A stretch of DNA of 64,000 nucleotides from Guopingia tenuis. Its GTDB lineage: Bacteria > Bacillota > Clostridia > Christensenellales > Christensenellaceae. Positions within the stretch are counted from its first letter, which is position 1. Every line of letters starts with the position of its first letter. Made by a program: the position numbers and the translations under genes. Where the stretch lies: NCBI RefSeq assembly GCF_014384805.1, contig NZ_JACRSS010000005.1:1-64000 (forward strand). The letters are read 5' to 3'. The notes beneath the pieces were generated by a model. The model made no database searches, was not told the origin of the DNA, and was given only the letters and a program-made list of their open reading frames with translations. This document shows, one piece after another, positions 24,434 to 33,884 of this stretch.

Positions 24434-25582
24434 TTATTTCAGATTTTTCAGGTGCGTTTCCATGAAGGCATAGGCGTCGTCCTGCATCTGGGCGTTGAAC
24501 ATATGGGGCGTATCATAGAAATTGCTCACATAGTTTTCCGGATGCCCGGCCATGGCATAGATTTTCTTCATGCGGTCGTCTGCCTTGTCTGCGCCCTTGA
24601 ACTGCTCATCCTGCAGGCCGTTGATGACGATCAGCGAGTTGGGGGCGTTCAGGGCCACCAGATCCGGGAAATCGATCAAGGCCCAGAGGGAGGGCTGGAA
24701 CATCATGAAGGTATGGAACTTGCAGCGGCTGTCCTCCAGCATATCCGGAAGGCAGGCCATCCATCCGGCCACCACGGCGCACTTGATGCGCGCATCCATG
24801 CCCGCCAGCATGAGGGAACGAAATCCGCCCAGAGACAGGCCCACGCAGCCGATGCGGTCCGGGTCGACGTCGTCCCGGGTCAGCAGATAGTCGATGGCTT
24901 TCTTGTCGTTTTTCAGGTTGAGCCCGGTCCAGGACTGGCCGGCAAAGGCGAGATACTTATACATATAGGCCTCGAACCGGCGGCTGAATAAGTCCGAAGC
25001 GTCGATATATTCGAGAGAACCCTTTTCAAATTGGGCCGGATCCACATGGAATTCGTCCTTGAAAAGCTGGGGCACGTTTTCCACGTCCAGGCGGTTCTCG
25101 CCGAAATAGAAGGTTTCCAGATAGACCACCAGATAGCCCCGCTTGGCCATCTCGTTGGCCACCGAGCGGCTGCCGAAGAAATCGTCCTTCATCTTGGTGA
25201 TATAGGGAATTTCCTCCTCGGGTTCCAGCATTTTATAGAGGTCATAGTAATACTGCCAGCCATGGCAGTTGAGGGCGACCACTGCGGGATGTTTTTTCTC
25301 GCCGTTTTCCGGAACGAGCACCGCGCCCTTCAAGCGCAGATAGCCGTCTACATTCAGCTCGATGGTCTCCTGCCGATAGCCATCCTTCTGCTTCACATCC
25401 AGGGTCTTGACGTTTAAGGGAGCGCCGTCATCCTGCAGGGTGAGATGCGGCTCCAGAATTTTGCGCACGCCGGCCGCCCAGGTTTGATAATCTCCCTGGG
25501 AGGGATCATAGCGGAAGCGCTTCCCATCGCGCATTTTATAGAGATACGCGATATATTCGCTGAAATTCGCCGTGTCTTTCAT
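24434..25582 (-). CDS. Alpha/beta hydrolase (dienelactone-hydrolase-like), copy A
   Basis: The 382-residue paralogue shares the whole architecture with the downstream copy: MKDTANFSEYIAYLYKMRDG start, LNCHGWQYYYDLYKML, nucleophile GLSLGGFRS, NGLQDEQF and TPHMFN. Copy B has SGHGW where copy A has NCHGW, and APHCFN where copy A has TPHMFN; these are near the active site, so substrates may differ. It follows a good promoter (25642-25670) and leads a two-gene unit. Confidence 0.8.
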   Translation of the reverse strand: MKDTANFSEYIAYLYKMRDGKRFRYDPSQGDYQTWAAGVRKILEPHLTLQDDGAPLNVKTLDVKQKDGYRQETIELNVDGYLRLKGAVLVPENGEKKHPAVVALNCHGWQYYYDLYKMLEPEEEIPYITKMKDDFFGSRSVANEMAKRGYLVVYLETFYFGENRLDVENVPQLFKDEFHVDPAQFEKGSLEYIDASDLFSRRFEAYMYKYLAFAGQSWTGLNLKNDKKAIDYLLTRDDVDPDRIGCVGLSLGGFRSLMLAGMDARIKCAVVAGWMACLPDMLEDSRCKFHTFMMFQPSLWALIDFPDLVALNAPNSLIVINGLQDEQFKGADKADDRMKKIYAMAGHPENYVSNFYDTPHMFNAQMQDDAYAFMETHLKNLK

Positions 25583-25641
25583 GATCCATTTAACTCCTTT
25601 GATGCATTGAAAATGTGAAATTGCCTTGCGAAATTACTTGC

Positions 25642-25670
25642 AGTATAGCACAAGGGCCGGCAATGTGCAA
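25642..25670 (-). promoter_or_regulatory. Sigma-A-type promoter for the tandem hydrolases
   Basis: On the minus strand, TTGCAC and TATACT are separated by 17 bases, about 60 bases before the start of copy A. Confidence 0.7.
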
Positions 25671-25980
25671 GGCGGGGAAGGATAACTTTTTTCACGGAAT
25701 CTCTCCTTTTTCATCACAATACCGACACAAATATGCAGTAAGCTGAAAACAGTTAAATGTTGCTTAGAAAACCGGAAAAAAGGAAGGTGAAGCCTATCGC
25801 CCAAAACATCGTCTGACCCAAAAATATAGTATTGCTGTAAAAATGGATAAGAGATTCCCCTTTTTGATAGACTCCCAGAAAGGGGAATTTCTTTCTTTAG
25901 CGGCTCGGGTTTCCGGGCCGGGGGAATCTTTCGCTTGCAGGAAAGGCGGAATTTTTTCCTGCAAAAGAGAAGCCTACGAC
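25671..25980. other. Spacer between the hydrolase promoter and the dehydrogenase terminator
   Basis: No gene is recognised. A GGGGAATTTCTTTC / GAAAGGGGAA-like inverted segment occurs near 25855-25895. Confidence 0.4.
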
Positions 25981-26012
25981 AAAAAAGGCCGGCAAAACTG
26001 CCAGCCTTTTTC
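25981..26012 (-). terminator. Terminator after the alcohol dehydrogenase gene
   Basis: GGCTGGCAG and CTGCCGGCC-type arms with a TTTTG loop, followed on the minus strand by TTTTTT, 8 bases past the stop codon. Confidence 0.85.
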
Positions 26013-26019
26013 GCTGCGG

Positions 26020-27192
26020 TTACATGCACATCTTGAGAATTTGGACGACATCCTCTTTATTGAGGGAGACAAATCCAATGCTTGTGCGGGCGACGGCTTT
26101 TTCCGCCATAGCTTCGAAATTGCTCTCATCCGCAATGCCCAAATCCTTGAGGCTCATGGGCAGACCCAGGGAAACCAGGAATTCCTTGGTTTTCGCAATA
26201 GCCTCTTTGGCGATATCATAGCGATCCTTGGCGGCGTCGATGCCAAAAACATTGATGCCGTATTCCGCAAATTTGTCCACAGTCTTGTCGGACAGAACGT
26301 ATTCCATCCAGTTGGGCGTCAGAATCGCCAGGCCGGCGCCGTGGGTCACGTCATAGAAGGCGGAGAGAGGATGCTCGATGGCATGGCAGGTCCAGCTGAA
26401 ATTTGAGAAGTCCACGCTGGCCTTGGTGATGCCGTTGATAGCCAGGCTGGAACACCACATGAGATTGGCCCGGGCTTCATAGTTGGTGGGATCCTCCACG
26501 GCGGTCTTGCCGTATTTCAGGCAGGCCTTCAAAAGCCCTTCGGAAATGCGGTCGGAGATAAAGGTTTCCTCCGTGGTATTGAAATACGTCTCGAGAATAT
26601 GGGACATGATGTCTGCAATGCCGGAGGCCGTCTGGAATTTGGGCACGGTATAGGTATAGGTGGGATCCAGAATGGACGCCTTGGGGATCATGCAGTTGGC
26701 GCAGACCCCGATTTTATCCTTGGTTTCCAGATTGGTGACCACCGAGAAGCCATCCATTTCCGAGCCGGTGGCGGAGATGGTAAGTACCGAAAGAACGGGC
26801 AGCGCATCCTGAATGAGGGAAGGATTCTTGAACAGATCCCAGGCGTCGCCATCATATTTCACGCCGGCGGCAATGGCCTTGGCGCAGTCGATGGAGCTGC
26901 CGCCGCCCACCCCCAGAACGACGTCGATGCCGTGTTCCCGGCAGAGCTTCACGCCGGCATAGACCGACTGAATCCGCGGATTGGGCTCCACTCCCGAAAG
27001 CTCCTGGAAGGGAATGCCGTTTTCCTTCATCTGATTTACGATGGTATCGTAGATGCCCGTTTTTTTAATGCTGCCGCCGCCATAGACCAGGAGGACGGAA
27101 GAACCATATTTCTTGATCTGGGCGGGCAATTGGGAAATCTGGCCTTTGCCGAAAAAGATATCGGTGGGGACATAGTAGTTAAAATTGTGCAT
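26020..27192 (-). CDS. Iron-containing alcohol dehydrogenase (YqhD/BdhA-like)
   Basis: The 390-residue protein belongs to the group III iron-dependent alcohol dehydrogenases, close to clostridial butanol dehydrogenases. It has the nucleotide-binding GVGGGSSIDCAKAIA near 95-109, LTISATGSEMDGFSVV, and metal-ligand regions GIADIMSHILE (Asp, His) and HAIEHPLSAFYDVTHGAG (two His). It probably reduces aldehydes with NAD(P)H. It is a single-gene unit with its own terminator. The start at 27192 has AAGGAG upstream. Confidence 0.9.
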   Translation of the reverse strand: MHNFNYYVPTDIFFGKGQISQLPAQIKKYGSSVLLVYGGGSIKKTGIYDTIVNQMKENGIPFQELSGVEPNPRIQSVYAGVKLCREHGIDVVLGVGGGSSIDCAKAIAAGVKYDGDAWDLFKNPSLIQDALPVLSVLTISATGSEMDGFSVVTNLETKDKIGVCANCMIPKASILDPTYTYTVPKFQTASGIADIMSHILETYFNTTEETFISDRISEGLLKACLKYGKTAVEDPTNYEARANLMWCSSLAINGITKASVDFSNFSWTCHAIEHPLSAFYDVTHGAGLAILTPNWMEYVLSDKTVDKFAEYGINVFGIDAAKDRYDIAKEAIAKTKEFLVSLGLPMSLKDLGIADESNFEAMAEKAVARTSIGFVSLNKEDVVQILKMCM

Positions 27193-27526
27193 GTTGTGTT
27201 TCTCCTTTTCTTTTCTGTTTCAAATCCGGGGAGCACAAGAAAGCAAAGAGGTGTCCGGATATTTTTGTGATTTTCCTGTGATCCTTAACAAAATTATACA
27301 CCCGAGGAGGGGGGAGAAGTCAAGCCCTTTTCCTGCGGCGGCGTGCAAATGGAAAATCCAGGGAACCCATTTCTAAAAATCGCATATTTTGTAGCTTTTT
27401 TCGTAAAAAAGCCCTATATTTAGCATTTTCCCCTTGAAAATCAGGGGAGATACGGTATAATAAAAACATAAAGTTTTGCCGGGCAGGCAACGGGCTTATC
27501 GACGACGAAACGCGGGAGACGGGCAT
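27193..27526. other. Divergent intergenic region
   Basis: This holds the 5' region of the dehydrogenase on the left and the zapA promoter on the right. No gene is seen. Confidence 0.5.
27434..27461 (+). promoter_or_regulatory. Sigma-A-type promoter for zapA
   Basis: TTGAAA, a 16-base spacer and TATAAT at 27456-27461, about 65 bases before the start. Confidence 0.7.
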
Positions 27527-27952
27527 ATGGCAAAAGAGAAAACCACAATCACTGTAGCGGGCCGGGAATACACCATCCTTTCGGAAGAAGGCGGGGAATA
27601 TGTAAACCGCGTGGCCTACGATCTGAACCAGAAAATTGCGGCGCTCAATGCCGAAAATGTTGGGCTTTCCACTGTGACGCTTCTGGCGCTCACCGCCCTC
27701 AACCTCACGGATGAGCTTTTCAAGGCCCGGGAGGCGCTTGAGGCTTCGCGGCAGGAGCTGGAGGAGATCCGGGAGGCGCTGCATAAAGCGGAGATTCAAA
27801 ATCGCATTGCCGCCAAAGAACAGGCGGGCGGCGTGGCTATCGGAAACGAGCTCAAGCGGCTGCGGGAGCAGGTGCGGCGGCTGGAAACCGAGAATCAGGA
27901 GCTCAAGCGGAGCAAGGTCACCAGCATTCATCAGAATGCGCGCACCCGGTAA
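27527..27952 (+). CDS. zapA: Cell division protein ZapA
   Basis: ZapA binds FtsZ and promotes Z-ring bundling. The 141-residue protein has the ZapA N-terminal fold (TTITVAGREYTILSEEGGEYVNRVAYDLNQKI) followed by a long coiled coil from about residue 70 (LTDELFKAREALEASRQELEE...). The ATG at 27527 has GGGAGA upstream; 17 earlier open codons lack family similarity. The order zapA, U32 peptidase, mutS2 is a familiar arrangement in Clostridia. A terminator separates it from the peptidase gene. Confidence 0.88.
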   Translation: MAKEKTTITVAGREYTILSEEGGEYVNRVAYDLNQKIAALNAENVGLSTVTLLALTALNLTDELFKAREALEASRQELEEIREALHKAEIQNRIAAKEQAGGVAIGNELKRLREQVRRLETENQELKRSKVTSIHQNARTR

Positions 27953-27967
27953 CAGGAAGGTGGAACG

Positions 27968-28000
27968 AACCCATTATGCGGCTGTATAATGGGTTTTTTT
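27968..28000 (+). terminator. Terminator after zapA
   Basis: AACCCATTAT and ATAATGGGTT form a perfect 10-bp stem, followed by T. Confidence 0.85.
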
Positions 28001-28022
28001 GTGAAATGGAGAAGGAGATATG

Positions 28023-30317
28023 ATGGAAGTTCTGGCCCCGGCCGGGGATATGGAAATTGCAAAGCTGGCCTTCCGGGCCGGGGCGGACGCCTGCTATATC
28101 GGCGGGGAGCTTTCCGCCCGGGCCTATGCCCGGAATTTTTCCCGGGGAGAGATCCGGGAGATCCTGCGCTATGCCCATGGATTCGGCAAAAAAATTTATG
28201 TGGCGGTCAATACCATGGTGCTGGAACGGGAGATGGAATCCGCTCTCTCCTATCTTGGATTTTTATATGAAGCGGGCGCGGATGCGGTGATCGTGGCCGA
28301 TATGGGGCTGGCGGCTGCGGCCCATGCCCTCTATCCCGCCCTGCCCCTGCATGCCAGTACCCAGATGGGGGTGGAGGACGCGCGGGGCGCGGCCTTTGCC
28401 CGGAAGCTGGGCTGCTGCCGGGTGGTGCCGGCCCGGGAGACTCCCCTGGATGTTCTCCGGGAAATTGCGGATACGGGCATGGAGGTGGAGGCGTTCTGTC
28501 ATGGAGCGCTGTGTTCGGGCATATCGGGAATGTGCCTGCTTTCCAGCTTTATCGGAGGCCGCAGCGGCAACCGGGGCCGGTGCGCCCAGCCCTGCCGCAT
28601 GGCCTATACTCTCTTGGGGGAGAAGGCATACCACCTGAGTACGGCGGACCTGTGTGCGATCGGCCTGCTGGGCGAACTGCACCGGGCGGGGGTAAGCTCC
28701 CTGAAAATCGAAGGACGCATGAAGCGGCGGGAATACGTCGCCATCACGGTAGACGCCTATCGCCGGGCCGTAGACGCCCTGGAAGAAGGCGGAGAATTCG
28801 ACACGGAGGCGGCCGTCCTTGCCATGCAGAAGGTCTATAACCGGGGCGGCTTCACCCAGGGATATCTGAAGGGCGGCCGGGATGTGACATATCCCGCGCG
28901 GCAGAACCATATGGGCGTATATGTGGGCCGGCTGGAAAAGGCGGCGGGACGGCGCGGCTTTGTGCGCACGGCGGAAACCCTGCAAAAGGGCGATGGACTT
29001 GAGTTTATGGGCCAGAGCTCCCATGGCGGCCTGACCATCGGGTTTGCGGATCCGACCCCCGGCGGATGGCAGATCCCTCTGCCCGCCGGCGCAAAGGCGG
29101 GGGACAGGGTGTTCCGCACAACCGACGCCCGGCAGATGGAAGAGGCTGGGCAGATAGGGGAAAGAGAACTGAAAATTCCAGTGAATATGCAGCTTTGGCT
29201 GGCGGAAGGAGAGCCGGCGCGGCTGGTTCTTTCTGCCCGGGAGCAGGAGGCCGAAGCGGCGGGAGCTGTCTGCCAGCAGGCGCAGAAGCCCATGGAAGAG
29301 GGGCGGATTCGGGAGATCCTGCAAAAGACGGGAGGGACATCCTTTGTCTTGAAAACCTGTCAAATCCATTGGGCGGGGAACCCATTTCTGCGGGTGGCAG
29401 AGCTGAACGCCCTGCGCCGGGAGGGACTGGCTGCCCTGGAAGAGAAAATAGCGGAGGCTGGCCGGCCGTATCTGCCCGAGCCGGGAACGCGGCAGGAACC
29501 GGAGGCGCGTCCAGCCCCGTGGAATGGCATCGCAGCCCAGGTCAAAACGCCGGGACAGGCCCGGGCGGCCTGGGAGAACGGCGCGGGGCGGGTATACTTT
29601 GCGCCGGAGGAATATACGGAAAGCGCGCTGCAAACCATAGGGAGAGAGAAGCGGGGCGAGGTATATCTGGTGCTGCCGCCCTTTTGGAGCCGTGCGGACC
29701 GGAAACGGCTGAACGAATTGCTCCCCTGGCTCCGGGAGCATATGGACGGATGGGTTTGCGCCAACCCGGGGCAGGTGGAATTTGCCCGGGAAACCGGGAT
29801 GCCCTTTGTCTGCGATTACTGGATGAACACGGCCAACCGGGAAAGTGCGTCAGCCCTTTTCCGGGCGGGCGCTGCCGGCATCACCGCCAGCACCGAGCTG
29901 GATCAGGCCATGCTGCGGGAGATGGACGGCGCGGCGGCGGAAGCCGTGGTTTATGGCAGGCTGCCCCTTATGAACCTGCGCCACTGCCCCCTGAAAAAGC
30001 AGGGAAACTGCGGGAAATGCGGGCATGCGGTTTTGGAGGACCGGGCGGGTTATGCCTTTCCCCTGGAGAGGGCGGGGATTGCTGATTGCCTTTTGCAGGT
30101 CTGCAACTCGGTTCCCCTCTGGATCGGCGATCTTCCGGCGCTCCGGGCCGCGGGCATACGCTCTCTGCGGCTGGTGTTTACCCGGGAGGATGCGGAAACG
30201 GCGGGCCGCGTGACCAGGGCCTTTTCCTCGGCCTGGCGGGCTGGGCAAAAGGTGCATGGTGATGGTATAATAAAGGAAACGACAACGACAGGACATTTTC
30301 GGAGAGGAATCGAATGA
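28023..30317 (+). CDS. U32 family peptidase (with DUF3656-type C-terminal part)
   Basis: The 764-residue protein begins with MEVLAPAGDMEIAKLAFRAG and carries the U32 signature EAFCHGALCSGISGMC followed by a Cys-rich GRCAQPCR. These conserved Cys and the length match the long U32 members with a C-terminal DUF3656-like region. Related U32 proteins include collagenase-like PrtC and the tRNA/rRNA hydroxylation factors TrhP and RlhA, so a role in RNA modification is as likely as proteolysis. Two ATGs occur in tandem; the second (28023) is better spaced from AAGGAG. Its stop overlaps the mutS2 start. Confidence 0.88.
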   Translation: MEVLAPAGDMEIAKLAFRAGADACYIGGELSARAYARNFSRGEIREILRYAHGFGKKIYVAVNTMVLEREMESALSYLGFLYEAGADAVIVADMGLAAAAHALYPALPLHASTQMGVEDARGAAFARKLGCCRVVPARETPLDVLREIADTGMEVEAFCHGALCSGISGMCLLSSFIGGRSGNRGRCAQPCRMAYTLLGEKAYHLSTADLCAIGLLGELHRAGVSSLKIEGRMKRREYVAITVDAYRRAVDALEEGGEFDTEAAVLAMQKVYNRGGFTQGYLKGGRDVTYPARQNHMGVYVGRLEKAAGRRGFVRTAETLQKGDGLEFMGQSSHGGLTIGFADPTPGGWQIPLPAGAKAGDRVFRTTDARQMEEAGQIGERELKIPVNMQLWLAEGEPARLVLSAREQEAEAAGAVCQQAQKPMEEGRIREILQKTGGTSFVLKTCQIHWAGNPFLRVAELNALRREGLAALEEKIAEAGRPYLPEPGTRQEPEARPAPWNGIAAQVKTPGQARAAWENGAGRVYFAPEEYTESALQTIGREKRGEVYLVLPPFWSRADRKRLNELLPWLREHMDGWVCANPGQVEFARETGMPFVCDYWMNTANRESASALFRAGAAGITASTELDQAMLREMDGAAAEAVVYGRLPLMNLRHCPLKKQGNCGKCGHAVLEDRAGYAFPLERAGIADCLLQVCNSVPLWIGDLPALRAAGIRSLRLVFTREDAETAGRVTRAFSSAWRAGQKVHGDGIIKETTTTGHFRRGIE

Positions 30318-32677
30318 TAGACCGACGCGTAAAACGAATTTTGGGATATGACCGCATCCTGGAGATGCTGGCGGAAAAAGCCCAGTCCAGCCTGGGGAAA
30401 AAGCTGGCGGAGGAGCTGGAGCCTGCGGATACACTGGAGCTGGCGGAGCGGCTCACGGAGGAAACCAAGGAGGCGGAAACCATCACTCTTTCCCAGCCTT
30501 CCTTTCCCCTGCAGTCCTTTTCGGATATCGGGCCGGAGCTGGGGCGCCTGCGCTCGGGCGCCGGGCTCAACGCCAAGGAGCTTATGCGGATCAGCCAGGT
30601 TCTAAAGGCCTCCCGCCGGGCCAAGAAGGGCATTCAAAAAGATGAGCTGGGGCGGCTTCGGCTGCTGCCGGCGATGGCCGGGAATCTGTTCTTGGAGGAC
30701 GAGATCGTGCGCCGGATTGACGAGGCTATTCTGGGAGAGGACGAAATCTCGGATTTTGCCTCCCCGGAGCTGCGCAGCATCCGGCGGAAAATCCAGAGCG
30801 AAAACGCCTTTATCCGCGAGAAGCTCAATAGCATGATCCGGGGCCGGGAGCATTCCAAATATTTGCAGGATGCCATCATCACCATGCGTAACGGCCGCTA
30901 TGTCATCCCCGTCAAGCAGGAATACCGCGGGGCGGTTCAGGGGCTGGTCCACGACGAATCCCAGAGCGGCGCGACGCTGTTCATCGAGCCGGTGAGCGTG
31001 GTGGAGGCCAACAACCGGCTGCATTCCCTGGAAGGGGAGGAGCGCCGGGAAATCGAGAGGATTTTGCTGGAGCTTTCGGATCTGGCCCGGCCGTATACAG
31101 CGGAATTGCAGAACAATCTGGATATTCTGGCCTATCTGGATCTGGTTTTTGCCAAGGCGGCGCTGGCCGTTCAGATGGGGGCTTTTCCGGGCGCCATTCA
31201 TGCGGAGGGCGTTTTGGATATCCAGGAGGGGCGGCATCCACTCATCGATAAAAATACCGTGATTCCCGTGTCCCTCCGACTGGAGCCGGACAAAAATACC
31301 CTCATCATCACAGGGCCCAACACAGGAGGAAAGACCGTGACCCTCAAGCTGGTGGGGCTGTTTGCCGCCATGAACCAGAGCGGCCTGTTTCTGCCCGCCG
31401 GCGCAAAGACAGCACTGCCATTGTTTCACGCAATCTATGCGGATATCGGCGATGAGCAGAGCATTGAGCAGTCGCTTTCCACCTTTAGTTCACATATGAA
31501 GAACATCACCTATATCCTGCGCCATGCCCAGAAGGGTGACCTGGTGCTGCTGGACGAGCTGGGGGCAGGCACAGATCCTGAGGAAGGCACAGCCCTGGCA
31601 TTGGCGATTTTGGAGGAGCTGAACCGGCGGGGCGTCAAGCTGCTCACTACCACCCATTACAGCGAGATTAAGGCCTTTGCCCTGACGGCGCCTGGATTCG
31701 TCAACGCCAGCATGGAGTTTGATTCCCAGTCCCTGAAGCCCACCTATCGCCTTTTGATGGGTGTCGCGGGCTCCAGCAACGCGTTTCTCATCTCCAAGCG
31801 GCTGGGGCTCAAGCGGGAAATCATCGAGAACGCCAAGTCTTTCATGCGCGATGAACGGCTGCAGTTCGATTCCCTGCTCACCGAGGCCGAGAGGACGCGC
31901 TCCAAAGCCCAGCGGGAGCTGGAACGCGCCCGGGAGATGGAGAAAAACGCCAAGGAAATCGATGCGAAAGCCAAAAAGCTGGAGCGGGATCTGGAGGAGC
32001 GGCGCAAAGCCGCTCTGGAAAAGGCCCGGGAGGAGGCATATGAGATCGTCCGCAAAGCCCGGGAAGAGACCGAGGATATCATCAAGGAGGCCAAAAAGCT
32101 GCAGAAGATGAGCCAGCCCGAGGCCACAAAGACGGTGGAAAAGGTGCGACGGGAGCTTTCCGCCAAGAGCGACACCATGCAAAGACAGATGCGGGAGAGC
32201 AAAAAGCCCCACACGCCGCCTAAAAAAGACGATATCCGTCCGGGAGACAGCGTGCGCATTTGCAGCCTGGGGGCGGACGCCACAGTGCTGGAAGCGCCGG
32301 ACGGTAAGGGAATGGTGGCTGTGCAGGCGGGCATTATGAAGATGACCGTGCATTATACGGATTTGGAGAAAAAGCAGGGAAAAAGCGGGAAAAAGGCGGC
32401 GCGGACCAGCTCGGTGCGGCTGGTGCATAAGCCCGTTCCCCTCTCCCTCAATCTCCATGGCTATACTGTGGAGGAGGCGCTTCTGGAGATCGATAAATAC
32501 CTTGACGATGCCTTTGTCGCGGGTTTAAGCGAAGTTTCCATCATTCATGGCAAGGGCACGGGCGCGCTGCGCAGCGGGGTGCAGAATTATCTGCGCCATC
32601 ATCCCCATGTGGCGAAATTCCGCCTGGGGAAATATGGCGAGGGAGAAGCCGGAGTGACGGTGGTTACGCTAAAATAA
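30314..32677 (+). CDS. mutS2: Endonuclease MutS2
   Basis: MutS2 is a MutS-like ATPase that in Bacillota suppresses recombination and rescues stalled ribosomes. The 787-residue protein has the MutS-type helical core, Walker A in GPNTGGKT near 333-340, Walker B in LVLLDELGAGTDPEEG, a long coiled region about 515-625 and a C-terminal Smr nuclease domain (LNLHGYTVEEAL ... IHGKGTGALRSG). Its start overlaps the U32 stop by four bases, so the two are translationally coupled. Confidence 0.96.
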   Translation: MIDRRVKRILGYDRILEMLAEKAQSSLGKKLAEELEPADTLELAERLTEETKEAETITLSQPSFPLQSFSDIGPELGRLRSGAGLNAKELMRISQVLKASRRAKKGIQKDELGRLRLLPAMAGNLFLEDEIVRRIDEAILGEDEISDFASPELRSIRRKIQSENAFIREKLNSMIRGREHSKYLQDAIITMRNGRYVIPVKQEYRGAVQGLVHDESQSGATLFIEPVSVVEANNRLHSLEGEERREIERILLELSDLARPYTAELQNNLDILAYLDLVFAKAALAVQMGAFPGAIHAEGVLDIQEGRHPLIDKNTVIPVSLRLEPDKNTLIITGPNTGGKTVTLKLVGLFAAMNQSGLFLPAGAKTALPLFHAIYADIGDEQSIEQSLSTFSSHMKNITYILRHAQKGDLVLLDELGAGTDPEEGTALALAILEELNRRGVKLLTTTHYSEIKAFALTAPGFVNASMEFDSQSLKPTYRLLMGVAGSSNAFLISKRLGLKREIIENAKSFMRDERLQFDSLLTEAERTRSKAQRELERAREMEKNAKEIDAKAKKLERDLEERRKAALEKAREEAYEIVRKAREETEDIIKEAKKLQKMSQPEATKTVEKVRRELSAKSDTMQRQMRESKKPHTPPKKDDIRPGDSVRICSLGADATVLEAPDGKGMVAVQAGIMKMTVHYTDLEKKQGKSGKKAARTSSVRLVHKPVPLSLNLHGYTVEEALLEIDKYLDDAFVAGLSEVSIIHGKGTGALRSGVQNYLRHHPHVAKFRLGKYGEGEAGVTVVTLK

Positions 32678-32723
32678 TTGGCGAAATGGTTACAGATTAT
32701 TCATATTTAGGAGCTATAATAAA

Positions 32724-33164
32724 ATGGTCATGATTAGTGCTTGTCTGGCGGGGAAAAAATGCCGCTATGACGGCGGCGCAAAGCCCAATCAGGAAATTTT
32801 GGCCCGCATTGCCGGAGGAGAAAAATTCTGCCTGGTGTGCCCGGAATGTATGGGCGGGCTGCCCATCCCCCGGGAACCGGCGGAGATCCAGGGCGGAACC
32901 GGGGCGGACGTTCTCGCCGGCCGGGCCTGTGTGATAAGCCGGGATGGGAAGGACGTGACGGCGGCCTATCTGGCGGGAGCGCAGAAGGGGCTGCAAATGG
33001 CAAAGGCCAAAGGGGCGGATACTGTGCTTTTGAAGAGCAAAAGTCCTTCCTGCGGCGCGGGGCGCATTCATGACGGGAGCTTTTCCGGCAGACTGGTCCC
33101 GGGAAACGGCGTGTTTGCCGAGTTGCTCATGCAAAACGGCATCCATGTGCTGGAAATGGAATAA
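32724..33164 (+). CDS. DUF523 family protein
   Basis: The 146-residue protein has the DUF523 pattern: ISACLAGKKCRYDGG at the N-terminus, CPECMGGLPIPREPAEI and KSKSPSCGAG. The six or more conserved Cys suggest a metal or redox centre, but the function is not established. Two in-frame ATGs are close together; the first has AGGAG about 10 bases upstream. A TATAAT-like sequence overlaps this leader and is probably not a promoter. A response regulator follows 39 bases later. Confidence 0.85.
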   Translation: MVMISACLAGKKCRYDGGAKPNQEILARIAGGEKFCLVCPECMGGLPIPREPAEIQGGTGADVLAGRACVISRDGKDVTAAYLAGAQKGLQMAKAKGADTVLLKSKSPSCGAGRIHDGSFSGRLVPGNGVFAELLMQNGIHVLEME

Positions 33165-33203
33165 TACATTTTATCATCAAATAATGATTCGGGGGGAAAT
33201 ACG

Positions 33204-33884
33204 ATGGCGAAAAACACCATCCTTTTGGTGGACGACGATGAAAATATCTGCAAGGTAATCAAGCTGTATCTGGAAAAAGAGGGGCTGGAGATCCGGATTG
33301 CCAACGATGGAAAACAGGGATTGGATATGTTTTCCAGCTATTCCCCGGACCTAGTGCTGCTAGATATCATGATGCCGGGCATGGATGGCATTGAAGTCAT
33401 CAAGCGCATCCGCAAGGAGAGCAACGTGCCGGTGATTATGCTGACGGCCAAGGGCGATACTTTCGATAAGGTTCTGGCTCTGGAGCTGGGGGCGGACGAT
33501 TATATCGTGAAACCTTTTGAGCCCAAGGAGCTGATAGCCCGGATCAAGGCGGTCATCCGCCGCAGCGAGAATGCTTCCGCCGAGGAAGAAAGCATCAAAT
33601 ATGAGGATCTGGAGATCTCTCTGGCCACCTATACTGTGATTTATTGCGGCGAAAAGCTGGAGCTGCCCCCAAAGGAGTTGGAACTGCTCTATTTCCTTGC
33701 GTCGCATCCCAACAAAGTGTTTACCCGGGAGCAGCTGCTGCAAAAGGTCTGGGAATTTGATTTTTACGGCGATTCCCGGACGGTGGACGTGCATATTAAG
33801 CGGCTTCGGGAAAAGCTCGGAGGCGAGCATCCCTGGCAGATCAAAACGGTTTGGGGCGTTGGATATAAATTCGAGGTTAAGTGA
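33204..33884 (+). CDS. OmpR/PhoB-family response regulator
   Basis: The 226-residue protein has a receiver domain with acidic pair DDDE near residues 9-12, phospho-acceptor Asp in LVLLDIMMPG near 55, Thr in MLTAKG and Lys in IVKPFEP, followed by a winged-helix DNA-binding domain (about 130-226) with FTREQLLQKVW and RTVDVHIKRLREKL. The histidine kinase gene starts in its stop codon (TGATG). Closest in layout to PhoP/WalR-type regulators, which fits the envelope genes downstream (HtrA-like protease, NlpC/P60 hydrolase). Confidence 0.93.
   Translation: MAKNTILLVDDDENICKVIKLYLEKEGLEIRIANDGKQGLDMFSSYSPDLVLLDIMMPGMDGIEVIKRIRKESNVPVIMLTAKGDTFDKVLALELGADDYIVKPFEPKELIARIKAVIRRSENASAEEESIKYEDLEISLATYTVIYCGEKLELPPKELELLYFLASHPNKVFTREQLLQKVWEFDFYGDSRTVDVHIKRLREKLGGEHPWQIKTVWGVGYKFEVK

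Noticed and set aside
23284..24465. 393-codon open frame on the plus strand
   Set aside because: It lies opposite hydrolase copy B, which has a complete alpha/beta hydrolase motif set; the plus frame has no start signals.
28263..29741. 492-codon open frame on the minus strand
   Set aside because: It is a shadow of the U32 peptidase gene, whose motifs on the plus strand are clear.
32715..32720. TATAAT just before the DUF523 start as a promoter
   Set aside because: It overlaps the gap between ribosome binding site and start codon; a transcript from it would lack the Shine-Dalgarno.
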